DNA of 64,000 bases from Galerina marginata (taxonomy: Eukaryota > Basidiomycota > Agaricomycetes > Agaricales > Galerinaceae): assembly GCA_023014335.1 (NCBI GenBank), contig JAECYW010000013.1, positions 1,426,001 to 1,490,000 on the forward strand, read 5' to 3'. The notes below the pieces were generated by a model. The model was given only the letters and a program-made list of their open reading frames with translations, searched no databases and was not told the DNA's origin. Made by a program: the position numbers and the translations under genes. Below are positions 55,461 through 64,000 of this stretch, piece after piece. Numbering within the stretch: position 1 is the first letter of the stretch; each line of letters starts with the position of its first letter.

Positions 55461-56297
55461 TGTAAGGGCAACTGAAGTCCGGTGTAAGGGGAACCTCGTT
55501 CCGAGCTTCCGCACTTACTTCCGCTCCGGCTCCCATTCCGAGCCCACTCTACATTCCGCCGCATCGACGCCCATAAAGTCACATGAATCTATCTTTTTAC
55601 CTTATACGGTAAAAAGATGGATTTGCACCATTCCGCTTCCGCTCCACGTTCCGCCGGAATAATGTCCGCGACCTTCCGCTTTCCGAGCTCCCTCACTGCA
55701 CCCGGCCCTCGGAACGCATTATCTGCCATCAGACCATTTTATTTATTATTTTATTATTTACATCGTACCACATTTGGACTTAGCACAGTATTTATACGGC
55801 TCACCTGCAGTGGGATCCCCATCCTTTCCTCTTTGGATCCCCTGCTAGGTGAGTTAGCTGTTAGTTTAATTACTTATTAATAAACTAAACCTTTGGATCC
55901 CCTGCTAGTCTCACTAACGTCGCCTGACTTCCAGTCTCCGGCGTTCCGACCGCGGTTGCCCTTACATCCGGGATGCCGGAAACGGATCGGAGAACTAGCA
56001 GGGAACCAAAGTCAATATATTAAATGCGGTGATCTAATCTAATCTATCTAAACGCACCTAGCAGGGAACCAAAGAGGGAAAAGTGGGAACCCAATGCTAG
56101 GTGAGCGGTATATATAAGAAAAGGCACTTTAGGGCAAGTGTCGCATGTAAAATAATAAAAGTGGTACGATAAAATAAAGTCCATAAATAAAATGAAATCT
56201 TCGGAATCACGTCCGGACAGGTGGAGCGGAGCGGAACTCCGGAACGTCGGACCCGGAAATCGGAGCTTCGGAAATCGGAAGCGGAGTTCCCCTTACA
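55461..56297 (-). repeat. gypsy-2 5' LTR, interrupted by a solo LTR
   Basis: Segments 55461-55482 and 55972-56297 make the 348-bp LTR. The break is marked by the duplication tccgg (55478-55482 and 55967-55971). Confidence 0.85.
55483..55966 (+). mobile_element. Solo LTR of the gypsy-1 family
   Basis: 484 bp, tgtaagggg to cccttaca, with a perfect TCCGG duplication on both sides. Compared with the gypsy-1 LTR it lacks about 12 bp near 55630 and has several substitutions. It formed by LTR-LTR recombination after a gypsy-1 type element entered the gypsy-2 LTR. Confidence 0.9.
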
Positions 56298-56344
56298 TCC
56301 ACCCACGACAGTCCGCTCGCTTCTCACCACACAGCTCGTTCAGT

Positions 56345-58240
56345 ATGCCCCCCGCCGCCGCCGCCGCCACCGCCAAAACTCCTTCAAATGCTCTCCTTGC
56401 AGATGTTGCAAAGTGGGAGAAGAATGTTTGCGCGTTGGTGGAGAACGCGGAGCTGTTCAACGAGAGTCTGCCAGCGCACTACCAAGTATTGGTGAGTTTT
56501 TTTTTAGCACTTGTCTACGTTTTTTTTTTATCAATGACGTTTTCGATTCGCTAGGAGCGCGTACACACCCAGTGGCAGAAACTAGGGCTCAAAAATTGGA
56601 CACTCCTCGACTACTGCTGGACGCTCTTCGAAGGCGGGCGGAAAGTCGATAAAACGACTGGCGAGGTAGTGGCGCTGCAACCCAGCTTGAACAAGCTGCG
56701 CAAAATCATTCGACGTTGGGATGCGGGGGAACTTGCAATGGAACCAGAGGAATTGTCAGCCCCACCTGCGAAGGCAACAGCGGCGGTGGTCCGCACTGGT
56801 GCTTCGGCGCCCCGCATCGTAAATTCAGCAGCGGCCTCCACCACTCCCCCTTCCCACCCCAATCCCCCGAAAGGCACTTCAAACAAGGCCACCACCGTGA
56901 CCACCGACAACAAGGCCAAAAAGGTGTCCAAGCCGCCGCCCAAAAGTCGCCCCACCGTGAATTCGGATGCTGACGAGGACGAGGAACCAACTAGAACCGC
57001 TCCCCCAAAGGTCAAAACCACGACCCAAAAGCCGGCTCCCACCCCCAAGCCTAAAGCAAAGGCGAAGTCGGAACCCGTTCAGGATGACAGGGAGGAGCCC
57101 GACGCTTCAGAAGACGGCTCCTACGTCCAGGACGAGGACGACGACAGAGACGAGGATCTGGCTCCGCTGAGGAAGGCTCGCAGCCGGGGCGCCGCTGCGA
57201 GCATGGCAAAAATGGCGAAGAAGGCAGCACCAAAGGCCCCAATCGAATGGAAGGACGCCGACGAACCCTGCCTCCCATGTAAGAAGGGCACCGAGGTATG
57301 CAGGATCCCGGTGCTCGAATCGACTGACCGGCGGGCCGCCGCATGTCTTGCATGCAAGACGAAGAAACGCGGCTGCCCGTTCGCTCAAATGCATGGGATC
57401 AATTTGGAGACGCCGGTCCCCGGAGCGCTTTTCCTTGTCGACTACTTGCAGGCACCCGACAACGACAGCGAGGAGGTTTTCCCCCAGACAGTGGGTGAAC
57501 TTCTCGTCGAGACGTTCATGACCATCCGCTCCTTGCACAACCAGAACGCGGAGCTCCTGGAACACATTGAGCGTCTCGATGGCAAGCTCGCCGAGCAGGA
57601 CGAGAAAATCGCAAACAACCAAGCCGCGCTCCTGGCGTTGATTGCGAAGATGTCACGACCCGTCGTTCGCAGACCCCCAGGCCCAGGGGAGGCCGCCACG
57701 TCCAACACCAACGCTCTCCCTGCTCGCCTCCCCTCCGCTGCCATCCCTACCGCCAATCACCGCCCCTCAGATCGTGCATCAGCCCCTGCTCGTCAAGACA
57801 CCCAGGTGTCACGCCCCGCCTCAAACAACAATGCGGGGCCTGCCTTGCCTCTGACCACCGCGCCACCGAATGCTGGTCACGAAGTCCTCGCACCTGCGGG
57901 CCCCGCCCCATCTGTTCCTGGTGCGGACTCCGCTCCTGACGCCTCTGCGGCTTCCGCTGTCCAGAACCCGGTCCTCGCCTCTCCTCTCGCCCTCAAGCAG
58001 TCAGCCCCTCCTACCAAACCCAGCGAGCCTCCTGCTTTAGACCCTGAGGCTAACGCGGGTGGGTCCTCAGGTTCTTTGTCGCCGCCTGCCCAATCTGAAC
58101 ACGATGATGGGCAATCGAATAAACGCAAGGCTGCCCCACAGGTTTCGGACACCGAGGAGACAGAGGACGCGCCTGCTCAACCTCTGCAAAAGAAGAGGAA
58201 AGCTCCAGTTCGCAGTCGTGGTGGTGGGTCAAAGAAGTAG
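56345..58240 (+). CDS. Zn2Cys6-like cluster protein, unknown role
   Basis: Exon 1 is 56345-56491, the intron 56492-56554 and exon 2 56555-58240, giving 610 aa. The N-terminus is helical (LADVAKWEKNVCALVEN, then VHTQWQKLGLKNWTLLDY). Next comes a long Pro/Lys/Asp-rich disordered region. Two CX2CX6C motifs follow (CLPCKKGTEVC and CLACKTKKRGC) with a 14-residue spacer, which fits a fungal binuclear zinc cluster though it sits mid-protein. A predicted coiled coil follows (NAELLEHIERLDGKLAEQDEK) and a low-complexity Pro/Ala/Ser tail with a basic end (KKRKAPVRSRGGG). Probably nuclear. The ATG lies only 48 bp from the gypsy-2 LTR. A transposon-linked origin is possible; no pathway can be assigned. 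Confidence 0.65.
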
Positions 58241-58510
58241 TCGAATAGTTGCCGCCGCCTCCCCCTCTCGATTTTGTCACGCAACGGGGAGCCGGTTTTT
58301 TTTATAATGTATCATATATGTCGCATAGTGTCGTGCTACGCCGGGGCCCGTAGTTGTATATAGGGTTGGCCCCCAATCAATAATTTTGTCCTTGCCTTTG
58401 TGTCAATGAAGTAAGCATCGCATTTCTGTAGGTAAGGGTTCATAGGTAAATGTAATGAATTCCCATTGACTCCTAAAGTAGCATCCCAATGCAACAAACT
58501 GCTTTGATTT

Positions 58511-60428
58511 CTATTTTTTCTTTTTTGGTGCTCGTTTGGGTGGTTGTGCGCGGTCTCCCGCAATCCTGGGACGCAACTGTCGCCCAGTTGGCGGTGGTGA
58601 TGATGGAGTTGGCCTGTTGCTGGGTCCTGGGGTAGGCAGTTGATCATCCAGAGGCTGGACACCGCCTCTTGCTCTTTTAGGGGGACAACGGCGTCCGCGA
58701 ACAACAGCGGGAGCCGCCGACTCGTCTGATTCCTCTGCGGCGTCCGGTGAATTCAATATCTCGCTTGCGGTCTCCGCATTCTGCAGAGAGCCACCTATTG
58801 CAGCAATAACGGGGTCATCATCTGGCATCTCACTGAACATTTTCATGTGGAAGTCAGAATCATCTGAATCACTACCGGGGTCAGGAATTTCAATCGAGGT
58901 CGTCGGAGCGGGGGCCATTGGGATGATGAAATCATTGAATGCTTCGGGCGGGTACATTGGCTCTAACACCTCTTCCTTCTCCGGAATGCCAATGAAACGG
59001 AAGACAAGTTCACCTCGCTCCTCACGTTGACGCCAGAGGCTTAAAATCTCTTGGAGCTCCTGTGCGTGATACGAAGCTGGATCTTTAAAGGAGGTACCCA
59101 CTGGAAAATCAGTCTTCCGTACAAATTGAGTCCAATCGGCCCCCGCAGTCGTCATTCGTGAGTACGGCACCCACTTTGCACCCTTGGTAGCTAACCCTGA
59201 ATTTTGTTAATGTGAGAAGACGTTGTTCAAAGTATTAGTAGCGTACACACCATAATGAATAAAGTAGAAGTGACGCAAAATTGATTGTTGCACAAGTGCA
59301 GTCTCTACCCCCCTGGAGTTCACGACGGGTCCCGGGATTTTTGGTAAACCTTGTGGATGGAATTTCAGGTCCCTCAAAACAAACGTAGAAGGTGCGGCAA
59401 CCGGATCCACGGCGGCTCCCCGTTGAATCTGTGCAATGTGTCTGGTGTAGTCCTTCCAACCATCCGTAAGATCTTTGAATAGCTTCTTATTGTAAACGGA
59501 AAACGATGGGATACTGGCTGCGTCGAGTTGAAGTCGTTGGGTGTCAAATCTGTGTGGCTTGTCAACGACGTGTTCGCGGGAGCCGGAAGTTCTACTCACG
59601 ACGACCATCTCATCCGGCCCTCCTTGTCGGTATGGCATTCAAAGGCCATCATGCGCATACCCATGCTTTTAAATAATGCCGCTACAATTTCTCGAATAAT
59701 ATGCTGACCGTGCTTCAAAACATTGCTAGGTATAAATGAATTAGAAAATGCAATTGTGCGGGGGGCCGAAAGCACTTACGCAGCTTGTACATCGGCCGGG
59801 ACACCGTCTCGAATCCATTCTTGTACCTTGTCCTCATAGCATTTGATTTCTTCTTCAGTCAATTGCTCCTTGATCTGCTTCTTTGCTCGTTGATAGCATC
59901 CGATCCAGCGTGGCTCACCGGGTTTTTCATTCGACAACTCTGTTGTGAGATCGTCGGTTTCTTTTTTCTTCTGAGCAATCAATACAGAGTCGAATTTAAC
60001 ACCGATATTGAATCCCGGGATCCGCAGGCGTCGTCTCCTTCTCGCATGATTGCCAAACCAAACCCAAATTTGCTGATGAATATGTGAATGCTTTTTTCCA
60101 ACGTGAATAACAAGCCACTGACGTGTTTTTTTTTGGTCCACTGATCTCTGGCAACCTTGTCTTTGGCCCTGTTCGCCTTGGTGTATCGATCTCCCCAGCA
60201 TCCTTTTATCTCTGTGGTCACCTTAGATGCGATGTAATGAGACTTCTCCTTTCGTGGTGTGTTTTGGTAGGCCTCGATGTGCGACCAGAGCACCGTGAGT
60301 TCTTGAGGGGTCCATATCGAACGTTCCGGCCGGCCGCAGGGCATAGCTGGGTCTTCGAGTGGTTCTGCAGCATGTACGGAAGATGGTAGGCTGTCGTCGC
60401 CAGCATTTGGGGGGTTTGTGTCTGCCAT
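58511..60428 (-). CDS. Unknown five-exon gene, 569 aa
   Basis: Exons 60428-60123, 60072-59780, 59725-59600, 59549-59251 and 59196-58511 join in one frame; introns are 50-54 nt. The N-terminus has RSIWTPQELTVLWSHIEAY, then KKKHQIWVWFGNHARRRRRL, which looks like a helical DNA-binding-type basic segment but matches no family I can name with confidence. The middle contains LKHGQHIIREIVAALF and FDTQRLQLDAASIPSFSVYNKKLF. The C-terminus is acidic then basic (PPKRARGG, PPKRAPKKKK), suggesting nuclear location. Convergent with the Zn-cluster gene and divergent from the KDZ transposase gene. Confidence 0.6.
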
Positions 60429-61033
60429 TGCAATAGCATATTCTGGTCGGGACGACAGTATTTATAACGATAATTGTCCTTCCGTCGTATCCCTAGGTTG
60501 AATCTGCAATCTGCAGGGATAGGAACCCTGCCTGTTCTCATTTAAATGGAACTGTCCACCAGGTGCATTCATTCACTGGTCAAAGGAATTATCAGAGCAT
60601 TCAGACGTAATTATTCTTCCCTTCCTCATTTCAGGCTCTGACGTGAACGCACAATGAACGCTGCACATGCAGGGCAAGAAGACCTGACACATGGTAGGAG
60701 CGTGGTCTGCATGCACACAGGCAGCAACGGATGCAAATGCGTTGAATTCATAACCTGAAACTATTTTGCGTTTGTAAGTCGTGGAATAGGACACAATTAG
60801 AGCTCTCGATCACATATTAACCGCCCAATTGCATTGCGAGCAGCACGAACAAATTAGGAACAAATCATTGAATGTAAAAAGAACACAGCTTCCTCATCGC
60901 CCGCAAGGCATTCGCGAACAAAAGGCATTCACGAACAAACATGTGTCTTCCTCATGTCAGCTACCTATATTATTTAGATCAGACAGATGTTGGTCATTGA
61001 AACCGTTTCCTCGAGATTCTTTCTGCCTTGACA
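60429..61033. promoter_or_regulatory. Shared divergent promoter region
   Basis: About 600 bp between the starts of the 569-aa gene (minus) and the KDZ gene (plus). No gene is seen. A run of related short words (cgcaaggcattcgcgaacaaa and aggcattcacgaacaaaca, about 60900-60940) forms a small direct repeat. Confidence 0.4.
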
Positions 61034-61549
61034 ATGAAGCGACGCGTCCAGGTTATCAGCACTGAAGGTCCAAAGAACGACGAACCAGAAGAAGAGACAT
61101 GGGGCAAGAAGAAGAGAAAAACGTCTAATAAAGCGAAGCAAGCGGAGCCCCGCCCACCAGAACCTGTTGTCCCACCAGCTCCTGTGCTATCTCAACCCAC
61201 AGTCGGCGCCCGCGAGACTGGACTATCGGCTGGCGAAGTATTTCATTTTGAGGGAGACATTACTGAACAGCAGGTTCTCGACAATCTTGAAGCGTTACCC
61301 CTTCCCAAAACCGGTGGGAAGTCCCAGAATGATTACCTCCGAGAGTGGGTTCCACGGCGAGCCGCTCATCTACACACATTACTCTCTCTCGAGGCCCCCG
61401 CCGATCTGAATCCTGTCTGTGGTATATGCAAGACAACACCGGCAACCTGGAGATGTGACATGTGCTTGGGTGGTCGTATGCTTTGCACAACTTGTTGTTG
61501 TGATATTCACCAATTTCTACCATTTCACCGGATTAAATACTGGAATGGC
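61034..61549 (+). pseudogene. KDZ transposase, 5' part, interrupted
   Basis: The ATG at 61034 opens MKRRVQVISTEGPKND, then a Pro-rich basic leader, a conserved-looking stretch (NDYLREWVPRRAAHLHTLLS) and a CxC2-type cysteine cluster: CGICKTTPATWRCDMC, then GRMLCTTCCCDIHQF and LPFHRIKYWNG. This cluster marks the N-terminus of Kyakuja-Dileera-Zisupton transposases of basidiomycetes. The frame is cut after YWNG at 61549 by copy 3 of the 5.35-kb element. The catalytic part is outside the window or lost. I chose the ATG at 61034 over the upstream TTG. Confidence 0.7.
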
Positions 61550-64000
61550 CAGCCATAGCAGCTATAATTATACATGATATGTAGCATTTTTACTAAGTAA
61601 AGTCATATATCTATGGCGCATTTTTGCCAAGGTGGCAAACTTGCCAACAGCATGTATGGCCCTCAGAAATATATGCCGGGGGTGCCGGGGGAGGGTATCT
61701 GATGGCTGTTGGGGGCGGGACAATGTAAACATGTGTCAACAATGCCTAAATGATGCCCGGAAACTGTATTTTGGGTGCTGCTCGCTGTTGGGGGCGCATT
61801 TGGGCGCGGAAAAAAGATATTCAGGGTCAAATAATATTATTATATGCGCCCCCACCCTTTGCGCGCCCCTCGGGGGGCGGGAATGGATGGATTGGCGCGG
61901 ATGCTTATGGATGACGCGGAAATATTGGGCGGGGCTGCTGTCAAACAGCTGTCAACACTGCCCGAAATGCTATTCCGGGCTGCCCGACGCAGTATTTTGG
62001 GTCGCGCTCGCCGTACAGCGCGGATACCGACGCGGAAAAAATTGCAATAGGGTCCTATTATTATTTACTACCAAATGGCGCCCTTTGCGCGCCTCACGGG
62101 GGTGGGGGATGGATGGATTGGCGCTCGTTGGTTTGGATGACGTTCCAAAAATAACGCGCGCCAGGCACACTATTTTTAGCACAATTGATGGCATCTTATG
62201 CTTGACATCTGGGCCTTCATTCACGATTTGGGCCGGTTCTCCGTTGGAATTTTGTTTTCCTTAATACATAGCTACAATCCCCTAAAAAATGCGAATCCAA
62301 CAGTGTAATTTTTCTATGGAAATTCGCACCGGAAGGGGGTTACATAGTTGTGGATCTGGTGTGACCGCCCATCTACCTTCCTTATTGGAAATTCCAACAT
62401 ATCGCCTCTACGTAGACCCCGTATAAGATATATGAAGCAATAAATTAATTTACTACTACTACTACATGTTGTTCTATCATCTAGATTACAAACTGCGACG
62501 AATACACGATGCGAATCTCAACGGACAGGCCTAGGGAGATCCGTTCGCGCACCAAACCCTTCCCCGGCCCTCCCTACATCGCTCCGCCTTGTCCGTAGTC
62601 GTACAGCCAGCGCATCGAACCCTTCGTTCGCGCCAGTTACAGCCCGTCGTCCCCTGTGCGGCGTTACCTGTGTGTGACCTGGGCAACGAACTGAAAGAGG
62701 TCGGGGATGGATGGTTATTGGGTGGGGTCGGCTGGTAGAAGGAGAAGGTGGGAGAGGTGGTCGTGGGCCGCCAGATGGCCCAGGTGCTCCGCAGCAACGG
62801 CGTTGGCTGTGGGAGGCAGGAGACATCAGCACCATCGTGTGCTGCTGCTCGCTCACCTCATGTCGCCCGCCACTGCGCCACAGCAGCAAAAGGCTGCGTG
62901 CTGCTGTCGTGGCTGACTGCACAGAGGTTGGGACGAGAGGAGGCGACCCAGCCTCCTCTCCGTGCATCTCCAGTGCGAGTGCGAGCAGAAGCACGAGCAC
63001 GACTGGGTGCTGTGCTTGCCCATCCGCCCGCGCAGCCGAAGCATGGGCAGCAGAGAGCGGGCTTCGCGCTGCTGTTGACCGCGATTGCCTGGACACAGAG
63101 CCGGCGTCGAAGGGAGGCGGGGGGCTCCACAACGAGCAAAAGCAACAGCACGTACTCGCGCTGTTGCTTTTCCTCTGCGTCGTGACACCCCAACGACACC
63201 AGTACCGGCGTTTCGCTGGTAGTCGATGCCGTTGTTGCCAAAGCGAGCGCACCGCAGCTACTCGACGTCAGGTCGAGGTGGTGTCGAAGTCGTAGGGGGT
63301 ACCGTGTTGGTGTTGGAGGTCGAAGGGGGTAGTGCGCGGAGGCGGCGAGGAGGGTGGATGAACTGGGCTCGTTAGATAAGAGGGCGCGGGACTGAGAATG
63401 GTTGAGAAGGAACGACTCGCATAGAGTCGTTCCTTGACGCACCTCGTGGGTCTCCCATTTCACGGGTCTCCCCTTCGGTTCTGTCTCCCCTCTAATCCAA
63501 TCCCCAGGACAGACGTCGGCCCACAGCCCATAGGATGTATGGGGGGGCTCGCGACGTGGCAGCGGGTGCATTCGCGTTCGTCGAGTCGCGCGAAAGTCTT
63601 TTAAAGGGGTATTAAGTTAGTAGAATGTATGTAGTAGCAATAAAAAAGACTTACCTACAATTCTTGAGGTGCTGAGGGAACGGGTAGGCGAGAGAGCGAA
63701 GGTGGTGGTGGTTGAAACCCAAGATCAACAGCGTTTGATGGCGGTTGATGTGGTTGACGCCGTTTTCGGAATGCGATGCGATTGGTTGGAACACCCGGCC
63801 CGAACGACTTCGGGATCCTTGTCGTTGACGAGAACGTCTCGGAATGCCCGATAACGAACACTTAATATATATTTAAGGCTCGGGATGTAATATTTAAAAT
63901 ACTATTGTACTTATTACATGTGTCCGTCGACAAGTATTTCCTCACAATGCAAGTGTACCGAAGTCAAGTACCTATGCGTGGTGATCAACGGACATTCGCG
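61550..64000 (+). mobile_element. Long-TIR element, copy 3 (diverged, runs off the window)
   Basis: Begins cagccatagcagctataa as copy 1 does, directly after gaatggc (61543-61549, the predicted 7-bp duplication). The terminal 650 bp match copies 1 and 2 closely. The interior (62270-64000) is alignable by landmarks but clearly diverged, so it is an older or separate lineage. The end of the window corresponds to about position 38720 of copy 1, near the element centre. Predicted frames differ from copies 1 and 2, arguing against long coding genes. Confidence 0.8.

Larger units (their letters stand above)
49808..56297 (-). mobile_element. gypsy-2: Ty3/gypsy chromovirus
   Basis: LTRs of 348 bp (49808-50155, and 55461-56297 minus a 484-bp solo LTR and its 5-bp duplication). 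I see one difference between them (near 49853/56000), so it is young. The left flank is ctttg and the right flank tccac, so no matching 5-bp duplication is present. The pol protein is close to gypsy-1, but the LTRs differ apart from their ends (TGTAAGGGGAAC and GTTGCCCTTACA). Confidence 0.85.

Noticed and set aside
55303..55536. 78-residue N-terminal extension of the gypsy-2 frame
   Set aside because: It lies in the leader, the LTR and the inserted solo LTR; the Gag start at 55302 fits the family.

Overview
The window looks like a transposon-rich stretch of a basidiomycete genome, most likely an Agaricomycete. The reasons are short GT-AG introns of about 50-75 nt, a tandem family of F-box genes, AIM9/APH-type kinases, chromodomain Ty3/gypsy elements, a Helitron, and the start of a KDZ-type transposase with its CxC2 cysteine cluster. 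Host genes are few and several are broken. Most of the window is mobile DNA nested up to three levels deep.

Layout. 0.1-1.8 kb: an F-box gene broken by a 13-nt tandem duplication. 3.9-6.0 kb: an intact six-exon gene (minus strand) for an INO80 Iec3-like subunit. 6.5-27.2 kb: a tandem array of F-box genes (copies A, B and C, minus strand). Copy A is split by an 11.9-kb hAT transposon (8402-20334). That hAT carries an 11-exon transposase gene interrupted in turn by a TA-flanked element, a small hAT MITE and a 6.6-kb Helitron. Copy B has two frameshifts; copy C is intact. 27.9-30.2 kb: two APH-family kinase genes, one frameshifted and one truncated. 31.5-49.5 kb: a chromovirus (gypsy-1) with matching 5-bp TSD. 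It contains a roughly 1-kb TIR element and two 5,351-bp TIR elements, and its middle third is inverted. 49.8-56.3 kb: a second chromovirus (gypsy-2, minus strand) with an uninterrupted 1,707-codon gag-pol frame; a solo LTR of the gypsy-1 family sits in one of its LTRs. 56.3-60.4 kb: two convergent genes, one for a Zn-cluster protein and one unknown. 61.0-61.5 kb: the 5' part of a KDZ transposase gene, cut by a third copy of the 5.35-kb element that runs off the window end.

The most notable structure is the 5.35-kb element family. It has long, diverged inverted arms (the whole element resembles a foldback), no recognisable transposase, 7-bp target duplications and many hairpins. Two nearly identical copies lie head to head. 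The target duplications pair only if the DNA between the copies is flipped back, so an inversion through these copies is the simplest history.

Exons were assigned by eye from splice signals and frame. Family names rest on motif recognition, not on database searches.
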